A stretch of DNA of 64,000 bases from Amylostereum areolatum (GCA_012932865.1 SAXG01000024.1:372001-436000); one strand, 5' to 3'; shown: positions 1-11,000, counted from the first letter of the stretch. The notes: generated from the letters alone by a model not told the origin. Translations and numbers: made by a program.

Positions 1-1563
1 AAATGACGACCTTGCCACCGTTGATGAGATCCTTGAAAAGTTCATTCATCATTGCCTGGAATGTTGCAGGAGAATTCATAAGGCCAAAGAACATCACCAG
101 AGGTTCGTACCGCCCGCGGTTCATTTTGAAAGCGGCCTTCCACTCGTCTCCTTCCTTGATACGGACGTTGTTGTATTCCCAGCGGACGTCCATCTTGGAG
201 AAGACCTTGGCACCCTTGAGTTTGTCGACAAGCTCGGAGATGAGTGGGAGCGGGTATTCGTTCTTGACAGTGCCTTTATTCAACGCTTGATAGTCCTATA
301 CAGGACGAAGCTTCCCATCCTTTTTCTTGACAAAGAAGAAGGGACTCGCCATGGATGATTTCGACGGGCGAATGTACCCCTTCTTGACGTGTTCATCGAG
401 GAAGCTGTCCAGCTCTTGCTGCTCGGATGGGGTCAAAGGATAGACCTTGCAAGCCTTTGGTTGGAAGTCTGGTTTCAGGTCAATAGCATGGTCCCAGGGA
501 CGTCGCTCAGGTAGACGTTCAGACGTAGCTTTGTCGAACACCGACTTGAACGAGCGATATTGCTCAGGGACCATATCTTCAAATGTTTTCGTCTTGACAT
601 CAGCCGCCTGTTCTGCAAGCTGTTGCGCCTTGGTGAAGGTGGCACGTATGGCAAGGTCGTTGGACTGTTCTTCTTGTGCTAGTTGTTCAAGGGTGACTTC
701 CTTTACGACTCCCGCAGCACGTAGGCCGTCTTGGGTCCATGACGCCAGGACAACGTCCGACTGCTCGTCGTCATCTTCTGTGAACCACCTTGTGCCTGAA
801 GGTGTACGGCGGGGAGAACGAACACGAGCATGCTGTACACGGTGGGCAGGGATCACGTACTTCATGTTGCTTGGGTGGTTGGCCACCGTGTGGACACGGG
901 GTTCTTCGACTTCAACCTCGTCAGCTTCAACAACGTCAATGGGTGGTTGCGGCCCAGACCGATGTTCAGGTTTGATGCGAAGCTTCTTGACCGGAGGTTT
1001 GTGTAGGATGCAAGTGGGTGGGCAGCGTGTCATGTCGACTTCTTCTCCATCCCAGTTGATTTCTGGGTTATGCTCCTTCAACCAGTCAGTTCCTAGGATC
1101 ATGTCGTGATCACCGATGTCCGTGACAAAGAATTCGGCTGTTTCTTCATGATATGATTCTCAGGATTGCGCGTAGATGCAAACACGCTGGGTAGTCGAAT
1201 GACGTACCCATCCCATTATGTTCTCCATCCCATCTACATTGCGGACAGGGAACGGGCGGTCGAGGGTATCTAACGAGAGCCCTTTCTTCTCTGCAAATCT
1301 TCGGTTAATTATAATGCCTTCAGCACCGCTATCCAGCAGCACTTCAGCATCGGTTTTTCTTCCAGTGACTCGTCCAATCAGTTCGACATCCAGCAATATT
1401 GAGGGCGTGTGCCTATTCTTCGTGACCGTTGACAATTTCAAGCAGGTTGGAAGGACATGCTCACTGGATTGCATGGATGATAGTACAGAGAAACGATTTG
1501 ATGATGCCATAGAAAAACCTTTGCCACCCACAGACGACGCGACTGGGAGGCGTTCTAAAAATC
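1..1563 (-). pseudogene. Ty3/gypsy pol: aspartic protease and start of reverse transcriptase, with two nonsense codons
   Basis: The frame reads an aspartic protease (active-site triplet DSG in LLDSGAEG, near 1350) and then ILGTDWL near 1100, the second conserved protease segment. A linker follows, then the N-terminal part of reverse transcriptase (KDGKLRPV near 310, then DYQALN). A TGA at 1160-1162 and a TAG at 296-298 interrupt the same frame. At the second one the preceding RPV and following DYQALN show that a CAG (Gln) codon became TAG. The coding sense continues to the left edge: 1-295 on the minus strand encodes more of the reverse transcriptase palm. The frame overlaps the end of gag and enters at -1, so it is normally made as a Gag-Pol fusion. 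This copy is best called a decayed pol. Confidence 0.88.
1555..1563 (-). other. Putative gag-pol -1 frameshift site
   Basis: Gag ends GAT-TTT-TAG, with five T residues running into the stop codon. The pol frame is open across this point and lies at -1. Slippage on the T run next to the stop would fuse Gag to Pol. It is not a textbook X-XXY-YYZ heptamer, so this is an inference from frame relationship and homopolymer only. Confidence 0.4.
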
Positions 1564-3312
1564 CAAACCGCCAGCGAGATCCTTCAACATCGCCGCGGCC
1601 TCCTCACGCTCCTCCTTGCCCAACTTCTTCATCTTGTTGATCAGGACCGACATCTCCTTGACTGGATCCGCATTTGAGGTTGTTGCCGCTTGAGGGGACG
1701 AGGGAGCATGCGCGGAGGGTACTCCTGAGTTTGAGTCAGTTTCTAATGCTCCTACACGTCTTCCACTGCTCGAGTCCTTGTTCGGGCAGTCACACAGCAT
1801 GTGACCTGGTTGGCGACAGAGGAAACAACCACCTTCCTTGCGCAGGCGCTCACGCTCAGCATCAGTGAGACATCCCGGACGCCCTCCTTGGGTGCTGACT
1901 GCTCCAACGCGTGGTCCACTGCTGGTGGAGGATGAGGGTCGTGCATTAGTGGTCGATGACGAGGTCTTCTGCTTCTGGTCTGCAGGCGATGCGAGCCGGA
2001 GGTTGCGGAGAAAGGCTTTATTGAGCGCACATGCACGAACCTTCCAGTCGTCAATAGTGGTAGGGAGCGGCCAAGTCCTCTCCCATTCCTTGCGAAGGCC
2101 ACTGTTCAATCCTTCTTTGAAGAAGTAGAGAACGGACTCGCCTTGGAATCCTGAGCGTGGGAGGAGGGACTCGAATTTGGTGATGTACTGCTGCACGGGG
2201 CGGTCACCCTGCCTGAGGTCTGCAAGGGCATTCTGAGAGGTGATGGTCTCATCAAACTGCTTGAAGTCCTTGTCGAACTGGGCGAGGACCTCCGTGAGGG
2301 TGAGCCACTTTGCACAAGTGGTTGTACCCGCTGGCTTGTTATCCTCGGCATCAAGGATCTCCTCCTGGCGCAGCTCTGCCCATACGCCGGCGACTGAACC
2401 TTCCATTAGGGAAAGCATCAGCGGTATCTGGTCATCGTTGCTTGCGTACTTCTTGCTATTTGCCCTAAGGAACATGCGGACGGCATTTTTGAAGCGACGT
2501 GACTCTTTGCGATCGCCAGTGAATGGCTTAGGCTTAACACCTATCTCGCCGGTGGAGGGGGTGGGGGTGGTCGAGGCTGGTTGAGACATGGTGGTTGCGG
2601 GCGGTTGAAATGGGGGAAGAGGGTTAATAGGGGCTGCAGGGGACTGATGGGGACTTTGAACGGCTGGAGAGCCTGGGGTAGAGGGGGGTAGGGGAACTGC
2701 GAGTGTGTTGCGGAAGGATGCGACACGTTCGTTGTGTGCAAGAGTGATCCTGTAGAATGCTTCTGCAGCGACCTCGAGTTCTTCGTCTAAGAGGAATGGT
2801 TTTTCACCTGTGGCCCAGGTCCAACGATCAACATCTGTGTCGTAGAAGCTGGGATACCACTCTACGACTGCGCGTCCGTTCTTCTTGTAGGTGTACCACT
2901 TCTTTGTATGCTCGTCGAATCTGATACCGAGGGGAACAGACCAAGGCTGGTCTCGTCGCGGTGGAGGTGGAGGGGAGCCTTCTTCTTGAGAAGCAGTGGC
3001 GACTTCTTCTCGTTTGGGGGTCTGGGGGTTATAGATACGGTCGTGCTCCTGCGCCGCAACATCGATATCAGTCTGTTCGACGTAAGGGAAACCTTCCTCG
3101 TCGTTGAAGTACCACTGGGCAGTGACTCCGTCATCGTGTGTCCAATGTACGGTTCGTCGTCCACCGAGGGTGAGGGCGTAGTACTCGCCTGGGTTAGCTC
3201 CACGAGTGAAGCCGAGAGGGAAGTCTGGAGTGGTGGCACGGGGGGAGGATTCGGAAGCGATGGTGGTGTCTAGAAAAAGTCCGCCGCGATGGGGCGATGG
3301 CCTAAGAGGCAA
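1555..3312 (-). CDS. Ty3/gypsy Gag polyprotein
   Basis: An open frame of about 585 codons ends at 1555. The N-terminal third holds two related aromatic-rich segments (around QWYFNDEEGFPYV and DRWTWATGEKPFLLDEE). A Pro/Ser/Thr linker follows, then a retrotransposon-gag capsid-like region beginning near GDRKESRRFKNAVRMFLR. After a Ser/Gly-rich linker comes one CX2CX4HX4C zinc knuckle (CFLCRQPGHMLCDC), which binds RNA in capsids. No ATG opens this frame: it is open upstream to a TGA near 3424. The true start may therefore lie in another frame upstream, joined by a frameshift in this decayed copy. The listed 5' limit is the first non-ATG start in the frame. Neighbouring pol is in the -1 frame. 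Confidence 0.85.
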   Translation of the reverse strand: MPLRPSPHRGGLFLDTTIASESSPRATTPDFPLGFTRGANPGEYYALTLGGRRTVHWTHDDGVTAQWYFNDEEGFPYVEQTDIDVAAQEHDRIYNPQTPKREEVATASQEEGSPPPPPRRDQPWSVPLGIRFDEHTKKWYTYKKNGRAVVEWYPSFYDTDVDRWTWATGEKPFLLDEELEVAAEAFYRITLAHNERVASFRNTLAVPLPPSTPGSPAVQSPHQSPAAPINPLPPFQPPATTMSQPASTTPTPSTGEIGVKPKPFTGDRKESRRFKNAVRMFLRANSKKYASNDDQIPLMLSLMEGSVAGVWAELRQEEILDAEDNKPAGTTTCAKWLTLTEVLAQFDKDFKQFDETITSQNALADLRQGDRPVQQYITKFESLLPRSGFQGESVLYFFKEGLNSGLRKEWERTWPLPTTIDDWKVRACALNKAFLRNLRLASPADQKQKTSSSTTNARPSSSTSSGPRVGAVSTQGGRPGCLTDAERERLRKEGGCFLCRQPGHMLCDCPNKDSSSGRRVGALETDSNSGVPSAHAPSSPQAATTSNADPVKEMSVLINKMKKLGKEEREEAAAMLKDLAGGLDF

Positions 3313-3878
3313 GCGGTGAGGTAGGAGGCCTTGAGAGCCTGGCGGATCTTGTGCTGATGATGACGCTGTTGCAGCTCCTTGCGGCTGGTGATCGTTCGAC
3401 GAAGAGGTGGTGGAGGAGTAGATTCAGGCGTAGGGAGGGCAAAGTTATAGACGGTGGGGAAGCTTTGACGGATGAGTGATGGTGGCAGATGTGTGTTGGA
3501 ACAGGTGTGCCAGGTGGGGGAATGGATGGAAAACTCGAAGCGGTTCTGATCTATATCGAAGCGCACAACAATGCGAGTGTAGAGGCAGAGGATCGTCTGC
3601 CTACCGTGACCATGGTTCCAGCGCCACTCGTAAATGCGGCAGTTGACACCGTGGACTTTCCAGGTGTGCTCTTTGCAGAGGAGCTCAAGGGCGCGTAGGC
3701 GATCGACAGCGACAGCATCTTCTCGAGGCCAAGGGAAGGGAGCATCGCGGTTGGAGTTGAAGGTTTGGAGGTTGAATGTGATGAAGATCGGTTGATCGAG
3801 TGGTTCCAGAATGGGGGATTTAACGTCGTAAAGACGGCAAGGGATGTGGTGAAGTGGGTGTGGGGGAGATCGTCCTAG

Positions 3879-4250
3879 TGTTAGGGATCAGTCCAGCGAC
3901 TGGCAGATCACCCAAGTCACCCAAAGAGAGAGAGAAAAGAGGATGGATTGACAGGAGAGGGTCCAAGTCCAGGCGTAGGGCCGAAGCAGTACGTGGGGAA
4001 TGAAGAGGATGATCTAAGGAAAAGGGGCGCAGAGGAGAGCCTTATATATGTACAGGATCGATGATGCAAGAATGGTGCGAGCGGGAGAGAACAATAAGGA
4101 AAAGGAAGGGGAAGGACGTGGTCCAGAGCGATGATGTCATAGATGGAAAGATAAGAGGAGTCAGGCCGACGATGTCATGTGATGGGAAATGTAATCATGT
4201 GACTGAATGCGATGCAACGAAAAGGGAAAGGATTGAGGCGATCTGTGACA
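3879..4250 (-). repeat. LTR of the Ty3/gypsy element (5' LTR)
   Basis: In element orientation the segment starts TGTCACAGATC and ends GATCCCTAACA, so it has the TG...CA ends of an LTR. It sits immediately upstream of the gag leader. It is 372 bases long and contains a TATA-like TATATAAG in the correct orientation. No second copy is in the window, so the boundaries rest on the terminal dinucleotides and position. A primer binding site just downstream is not obvious. Confidence 0.6.
4042..4049 (-). promoter_or_regulatory. TATA-like element in the LTR
   Basis: On the minus strand TATATAAG occurs in the middle of the LTR, about 160 bases before its 3' end. That is where an LTR U3 promoter would start the retrotransposon transcript. 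Confidence 0.4.
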
Positions 4251-4296
4251 CAAAGTCTCTGTGACCGCTATCAATATCAGCTTTGACCTGGACTCC

Positions 4297-5280
4297 ATGG
4301 ACGGTTTCAAGACCCGCAAGAGGGTATGTGAATTTACACTTACACATGGTGCTATTCACTGAGATCTTCGACAGGCTTTGAGCCCTGAGATGGACCCGTG
4401 CGGCAGCTCTGCTGAGAGGCAGACAGGTACTCGGGTATGTGCATAAGCTTCACATTGTGCGTGTCCATGTATTGACTATTTTTATAGGTTCCATCTGTTG
4501 AAGACTACAGTGGGGAGACGCGTGCTGTTGCGAAGGCCATCGGAGATATTAACAACGCATGGCCATGCAGCCTGCACACTGGTCATTGCTACCTCGACAG
4601 CGAGGGCATTCACATCCCGCTCACGCGCTTCCGCAAGAAGCAATGGGGAAGTTTCTTGGTATATTTTTTGATTCTACTGCTTCTTTGTCACTAGCTAACA
4701 ACTATTGTAGGCGCCATCACCGACCCACTCCGCCTTGGAGCCTCCTCCCGACACACTTTTGGCTGAATGGTCCAACATGGCCACCGCACCCACATCCTCT
4801 GCCAAGCCTCGAGGTCGCACCGGTCCAAAGCCTAGCCCTGAATCAGTCCCCGACAAATCCAGTGCTGTCGATCCAAGCATGCTCATGATGGGTATGATTG
4901 CACCTCTCGCCACGATGGCTATGCAACATATGGTGTCCTGGGATCAGAAGACTACCGGATCTCGTGCCAGCACGTCTCGCGAGGTTCTGTCTCCCCCCCC
5001 TGCGTGCGAGGCCATTTCTTCTCCTCCACTTGCCATCGAGGATGAGTTGACGCGTTGCCTCGAGGCCTTTCGACGCGCCAAGGGTATTTCCCCCGATGTC
5101 ATTGCAGCTGCTATCACTGGCTTAGATGATACTGGCTATACTCCCGATTCGATTCCTGATCCATCTGTCGAGCGTATACAAGAGCTAACCAAGCTGCCAG
5201 AGGGCCATGCACATGCGTTGAAGAAGTTTGCTGCTGCATGGAGTGGCAAGGTCGAGGCGAAGCGTGCCCGTCGTGCTTGA
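4297..5280 (+). CDS. Hypothetical protein beside transposons, 275 aa, four exons
   Basis: Exons 4297-4323, 4375-4434, 4488-4658 and 4711-5280 join in frame at phase 0 with GT-AG introns of about 50 bases. The N-terminal half has a W-P-C-x3-H-x2-H-C-Y pattern, which could be a small metal-binding fold. The middle is Pro/Ser-rich with a Met-rich patch (MLMMGMIAPLATMAM). The C-terminal 80 residues are predicted helical, resemble a SAM-like domain, and end in a basic KRARRA tail. I do not recognise a named family; the layout recalls lineage-specific basidiomycete proteins found near transposons. The start codon lies 46 bases from the retroelement LTR, and the gene converges on the Tc1-like transposase. 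It may be transposon cargo or a host gene. Confidence 0.6.
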
Positions 5281-5506
5281 AGTATGTTCACTGACCACAT
5301 TTTTCTGTGTTACACTTGCTCTGCTAAACTGTTTTCTCATCTGCGTCTATCTTGCTATGCTTTCCTGCTGCTCCGGTGGCCTATAATTCACGTACGTGTT
5401 CATGTCTGTATATTTTTACTCGCTATCAGTTGCTATCCCCGCTCTCGTTGCACCTGCAGTCCTAGTCCTACTCTGTTACCTTAACAGTCCTACAAGCTAC
5501 TATCTA

Positions 5507-6595
5507 CTAAATATATCCACAGTCCTTCATCCATCCTGCCACATCTTCAGCTGTGACCGCCATGATGGCTTGGTGAACAAGCCAAGGTATGGAAGTGGGA
5601 CCAGAGAACTCGGTTTCGTGACGACGGAGCCAGGCCTTGATCGCAGAGAAGGCCTCTTCGATAGGATTGAAGTCGGGGGGATAGGGAGGGAGGTAGATGA
5701 GGCAGGCTTCTGTTCCACAACAACTAGTGTGAGTAACAAACCCAAAAGCACGCCGAGTCTGAATCTAAACACATACCACATTCATCCTCGATCAGAGCAC
5801 GCACTTCCTCCGCCGCATGGTGTATCGAGCAGTTATCCATCACAACTACGCTGTGTTCTCCTGGATAGCGGCCTAGCCGAGGGGCCTGGAAAGAGTCTGA
5901 ATGAGTTGGAAATCTCTAGATAGGAAAGGATGACGCACCACCTGTTCGCGCAAGAAGTGCAGGAACCTCTCCGTTGTGACAGACCCCTCAATGATATCGA
6001 GAGCCATGATTCCGTTGCACGAGAGCGCAGGGAGGATGGAGTGAGATACACCTCGGAGAAATGTTGACCGTTGCGCGCAGGGAATGTTTGCTGGGGAGCA
6101 GCCATGCGACCGCTGCATAGTGCGGTTGTTGACAGCACTCTCGTCAATGAAGACGAAGAGGTTGGGGTCATTGTACTCAGCCATGTCTATCTCCCACAAC
6201 ACTCGTAACTCCTCATCCCATTCCGCTGCTGCTTTGCTGAGCCGTTTGCGAGGCAGATCCATCTGTCGTAGTGTGCGAGCAAGAGTTGCCAGTGAAACAT
6301 CCACTCTGCGAGCTGTGCGGAGCCGGTCTTGCAACTCATCGAGGAATGCTGTTGGCCTCATCTTGATATAGGCTGAGATCCAAAATTGGTCAGCATTGTT
6401 GAGTGTCGGAGGACGTCCTGTTCGACGGCTGAATGGATTGCGGACTTGACCATACTGTCGATGGAGTCGGAGGACCTTGGAAACCAAACCGATGGAGCAG
6501 CATGCTCGCTTGGCAATTTCGGATTCCGTGAGTTTCTTGTCATAGTACCAGGTGACAAGCAAATTCTTGACATCGTCAGAGATAGCGTGGGGCAT
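5507..6595 (-). CDS. Tc1/mariner (IS630-type) DDE transposase, intact, two introns
   Basis: Exons 6595-5939, 5885-5777 and 5709-5507 give 322 residues. I chose ATG at 6595; the upstream open frame lacks an ATG. The N-terminus is a helix-turn-helix region (ESEIAKRACCSIGLVSKVLR) and a second DNA-binding segment with a GRPPTLN linker. The DDE catalytic core follows: first Asp in VFIDESAVNNRTMQRSHG, second Asp in VVVMDNCSIHHAAEE, and the acidic third site in LPPYPPDFNPIEEAFSAIK. All catalytic positions are present and the frame is intact, so the protein could be active. In RC orientation the sequence starting TACAGCCGTTTGCATAAG (ending at about 6736 on the plus strand, next to TA) looks like a Tc1-type terminal repeat. 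I found no matching left repeat. Confidence 0.88.
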
Positions 6596-6753
6596 GTTGA
6601 GAGCGCGGTTGTGCAGCGACAATGATGCTCGACGAAGTTCACTCCAAGTCACATCAGTCACATATCAGGTCTTTGTCATCAGGCACCTCGACGCAGAAAA
6701 AATCATGCGTTTCACGGACTTATGCAAACGGCTGTAATGGATGTTATCAGGGC

Positions 6754-6847
6754 CAAGGGGTATGCGGGACGGAAATCCTGGCACCAGCTCCCCCCGACCC
6801 TCGGAAGTTGCCGAGGCTGCTGAGCGCACTCGTTGCTTTGTCATCAC
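6754..6847 (+). repeat. Left terminal inverted repeat of hAT-like element
   Basis: 94 bases, inverted copy at 7699-7792 with two T/C differences. It is preceded by the target duplication ATCAGGGC. Confidence 0.88.
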
Positions 6848-7698
6848 TTCAATGCACAGTCCAGGTGAATCCAACGCGCTCGCCTCCATGGTCTATGGAG
6901 CTCTATATTCTCATCCTCGGGAGCGGCGGTCGTAAACACGCCATCGTCTGGAAGCTCCAGCTGTTGGATGTGTCAGCCATTTTACCTTCGTATGTCCCGG
7001 AAACGGCGGTGGGACTGACTCTGGCCTCGAAGATCAAAAACCATAACTTTCTTTCCGTGACTGCTATGTAGTCTCGAATGATGATCGACTGCCATGTAAG
7101 TAGCTCGTAAATTTACATGATATGTGAATACCTACTTTGTGTTTGGTTTTCTGAGATGGCTTGCCAAGGTGCTCAACTCTCAGTAAGTGATCCCGGGGCT
7201 GCCATCCCTCTCATCTCCCCATCCGCTCTCCCTGCCAAAATGCAGAGGTAATATTTTACCATACACAGTATGATTTTGTGCATGATCCTGCCTTTGCCGT
7301 TCACAAGCTAAAGCTCTAGTACCACGAGTGTTATCCAATCACGGACTACCGGCTTTCGACTTCTCGATGAGAGACTCTGACCAGGGAACCTGGGCATTTT
7401 GAACTGGAATCCCTATTAGTGTTTTAATCGCCTTTAATTCATGCTTTAATACAGCGCTGCTAGTCTACAACCCGCGGGTGTTTGCTAGGCTCGCAGTCAC
7501 TTGGCTCGAGCACTTGCCCTTCAAGTTCCCCGACCAATGATAGCCATGATCAGCTGTGCGGGGGTCGCCGCATACCAGGAAGTTTAACCCCAAATTTACA
7601 TCTACTCAGAGATCATCGATCAGATGCTACACTTTGTAAGTTAGACATAAGATGAGTCCGTGTGGCGCGCTGAGCAGTGACTCTGAGCGCGGCTGAGT

Positions 7699-7792
7699 GT
7701 GATGACAAAGCGACGAGTGCGCTCAGCAGCCTCGGCAACTTCCGAGGGTCGGGGGGAGCTGGTGCCGGGATTTCCGTCCCGCATACCCCTTG
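7699..7792 (-). repeat. Right terminal inverted repeat of hAT-like element
   Basis: Inverted copy of 6754-6847. It is followed directly by the second ATCAGGGC at 7793-7800. Confidence 0.88.
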
Positions 7793-7836
7793 ATCAGGGC
7801 TTAAATGGACTTCTGCCCCCAGTGCGTTGAGTGCCA

Positions 7837-7867
7837 GGACCCCTGAAACGCCCGCCAGAGGTCCGAT
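7837..7867 (+). repeat. Left 31-base terminal inverted repeat
   Basis: Perfect inverted match to 14652-14682. Outer flank is the target duplication TTGAGTGCCA at 7827-7836. Confidence 0.9.
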
Positions 7868-8089
7868 CCGCTAGGGGGGCTTTCCCCCGGGTTCCGCAGC
7901 AGCTCGAAAGGGTCGTTCGACCCCGGGTCGCGTCCTCGGACCTCCACCAAAGGTTGGTCTAACCCCGGACCTGTCCTCAGACCTCATAGATAGCGAACCG
8001 TGTATGTATTGTAGGTTCATAATGCGACTGGGTACTCTAAAATGTTATGGATGTAACTAGGGTAAAGTATGGGGGGAAGTGTACCATAT

Positions 8090-11000
8090 TTACGAGTCGC
8101 CACCGGCAGGTGCTCGAGAACGGCTGTGCATTGCTCCTATTGCCCGCTGAATGTCGGCCTCTTTGCTCCATATTTGCGAAAGGATTTGAACATCCTGGCT
8201 TGAAATAATATACTCGCGACTACTCTGTTCAATAGAAGAAACAGATACCAAGAAGGCCGATGGTGGAAGTAGTGCGAAGCGCGGGACTTTGAGCAGACGT
8301 GATTCGGTTGGCTTTGGGATGACACGGAACATACGAGGGACATGGCCATGGCCAGCCTTCCCGGGTTCGAAAAGCTGGACAGCGATATGAGAGAGAGCCA
8401 TGATCTGCGTGCATTCGGGCACCCAACCATGAGCGCCGTAGTTTCCGCCTGATTTGACATAAAGTTCAAGCACTGTAACACGGGCTATTTAGCTCTTCGA
8501 AGTATCGGTGCGGAGGACGTTGTACTCACCTCGCGCTAGCTGTATGCGGCCCTCGTGGAACACAAATGCGAAGTCGTGGCCGGCAGCGGCTTTGACGGGG
8601 TGTTCCTTGGACACGAGGGCAGTCTCAAGGAGAGCCGGAAGCTTGAACTTGCGAATCGCCTTCGTTCGTTTGGTTTGTTCCTAGAATCGTAGGTCGAATC
8701 GACGCTCACGACAAGATACAAAATTTGCACTTACCGAGCCAGCTCGATTGTCCGCAGCCAGTGCAGCATTCGCCGAATTCCCCGTCTTCTTCCCCCCAGT
8801 GTTTGTCCAACGTGCCAAACGATCCTGGCCTGATCCATCAGCCTTCTCTCCAGGTTTATGGAGAATATTTCGATATGTTTTGACGAGTTGCGCCCGAATC
8901 ACTGCCTCCGCAGGTCGTGTTTGCTCGGTGGATGACTGACGAGTCCCTGTTTCGGCCTGGCGCGTCTGGTGTTTCTCGCGAAGTTCTGTGAGAGTGTCCA
9001 TATCCAAGTCCGAGCAGTCTGACAGTGCAAGCGTAGTGCGCTCTCGTGGATCCCTCGTATCCGGAAGTGCATTCGCAAGATAATTACCGAGTTGTTGAGC
9101 ATCCTCTTCCCACATCCGATCTGCGTCGGCACTTGTCTCGTCAAGCATCTCGCTGCTGAGAATTTGAGTTAGGAACTTTCAATTCACCACCTAAACAGAC
9201 GGTGATAGAGAATACATACATCATGATGCCTCGTTCGATGGAAAGCGAGGCGGCGGCCATTGCAAGTGCATTCAATTCGTTATCTTCAGAGACAGTGGTG
9301 GTCTCGTCTTCCCAGAATTCCATTGTACGACGCAACTCGCAAGCACTTGTGTCGTCTTCGTCCTCCGACTTGTCTTCATGTTCATCTTCCCCTAGTACGT
9401 TGTCATCGTCATCATCGCTATGGTCCGCACTAGAAGACGATGCATTTTTAGCCAGCATAGAATATACTGAAGGTAACCGCATCCGGGAAACCTCCCAGTC
9501 ACGATTGACGTCGACACCGAGAAGTTCCCACAAGCCAGCAGCTTCTCCATATGCGGCATGGGCAATTGTCTTGATCTCTTCATCGGACGGGAAAGCGGAC
9601 AGTGCAGCGAGGTCCATGTTTTGGTCATCTTGGTACGTGTGGTTGTAACCTTGCGCGCGAGCCTTGCCATCGGAGACGTTGTTGAAGAGGAATTTCTCCC
9701 GAAGTCGAATTTGCAGTTTAGGTGCCATGTATTGGAAGTCGAGCGCATTGAAGTCCTCGACAATCTGACGAGACACGCCGAAGACATGCTCACAGCCTGG
9801 AGTACCAATCTTCCATGGCAGGAGCGGGTACTTCCCGCCAAGTTCGTCGCGGAAGATTATAACAGATTGGATGAGTGCGTCGGCAAGAAATTGGGTGATG
9901 TCGAGGGCCTCTGGGGATAGACAGTGCTTGGATTTGGGGTAGCCTCCACGCGCGAGGAAATCCTCCCACATCTCTGTAAAATAGAGGGTACGTAGGGCAA
10001 TGTGGATGCGATCCGATAGACATATGAAACGATTGCTGTAAGCGTCGGGAAGCTCGCCATAAACATAGCAGAAGACAATTGTGCCACGTTGCTCGTGATG
10101 ATGCTTGACTAACCAGCGCAAGGTGTTGGCACTGAAAACTCGGATTGCGGCGTTGTCATCCTGGCGATCTAGCTTCTCAATGTCGCGATGATAAATGGGA
10201 CCGGGTTGGCCATCTTGAACTTCAAATGCGAGAGCGCGTATGTGGCTGTAGGCTGCGATGTAATGCCCCAATGTCAAGACACGAGCACCCGAAAACAGAT
10301 TATTCCTGTATGTTTTTCGACCATGATCTGGATCTTGAGCAAAGATGACGGGGATTTCCCGGTCAGATCCGTTGACCTTGAAGAACCCGACTCGGTAGTG
10401 GCGGTTACGCGCAGGGTCAACGGGATGGGGAATGACATAGTCTCGATACCTGGCCGCTTTTCCATGCAAGATACGCTCGATTGATCGCTCCTTCGACGAG
10501 CCATCTGCTGAGTATACGACAACCTCGATGTCAAGCTTATGGAGCCCAACCAAAACAGTCTCGAGGTGCTTCCAGAGGTCCTCGGCCTTGGCTTTGGCAG
10601 ATATCGGCATCGCACATACGAGTATGGTAGGAACATTTGGGGCAAAAGTTTGCAGTGTCCAAACACGGAGCTGAGCACCAGAGCATGGATCAGATATTGG
10701 TTATTGGTGATGGTACAGGACAGCACACCTGGGTAGCCTTTTCGATTTTCCCTTGGTTGATTGCATGTGCGAGCTCGTCAGGTTCAGGGAGTATCATGGG
10801 TGGGCAATCGGTTCCACCGAGCAAAACATACTGCCCAAGGTCGGCATCCCAGTACGGGTCTAGCGATGGCTCAAGTTTGGTATCATCGCATGCCAACGCA
10901 ACGGGGCCGTTGTACTTGAGCTTGTCGAGAATCTGTCGAACACGGTCGAATGTACGCTCCTGTATTCCAATAGGAAAACGTGGCTCGCGTGACCTTTGAA

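Larger units (their letters stand above)
1..4250 (-). mobile_element. Ty3/gypsy LTR retrotransposon, cut by the window edge
   Basis: Reading on the minus strand the order is LTR (3879-4250), leader, gag (about 3423-1555), then protease and the start of reverse transcriptase running off position 1. This is the order of a Ty3/gypsy (Metaviridae-type) element. Gag has a retrotransposon-gag region and one CCHC zinc knuckle. Pol begins in the -1 frame relative to gag. Two in-frame nonsense codons in pol (1160-1162 and 296-298) mean this copy cannot make a full polyprotein unless they are read through. RNase H, integrase and the second LTR would lie outside the window. The five bases next to the LTR (4251-4255, CAAAG) are the expected place for a target duplication, but the partner is not visible. 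Confidence 0.9.
6754..7792. mobile_element. hAT-like non-autonomous DNA element, 1,039 bases
   Basis: Long terminal inverted repeats begin CAAGGGGTATGCGGGACG. They cover 6754-6847 and 7699-7792: 94 bases with two mismatches. The element is flanked by a perfect 8-base direct repeat ATCAGGGC (6746-6753 and 7793-7800). An 8-base duplication and CA(A)GGG-type ends are the signature of the hAT superfamily. The interior has no convincing coding sequence, so this copy would depend on a transposase supplied elsewhere. The near-perfect repeats and perfect duplication suggest a fairly recent insertion. Confidence 0.85.

Noticed and set aside
447..1109. Long plus-strand open frame antisense to gypsy pol
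   Set aside because: The minus strand carries recognisable protease and reverse transcriptase motifs; the plus-strand protein has none.
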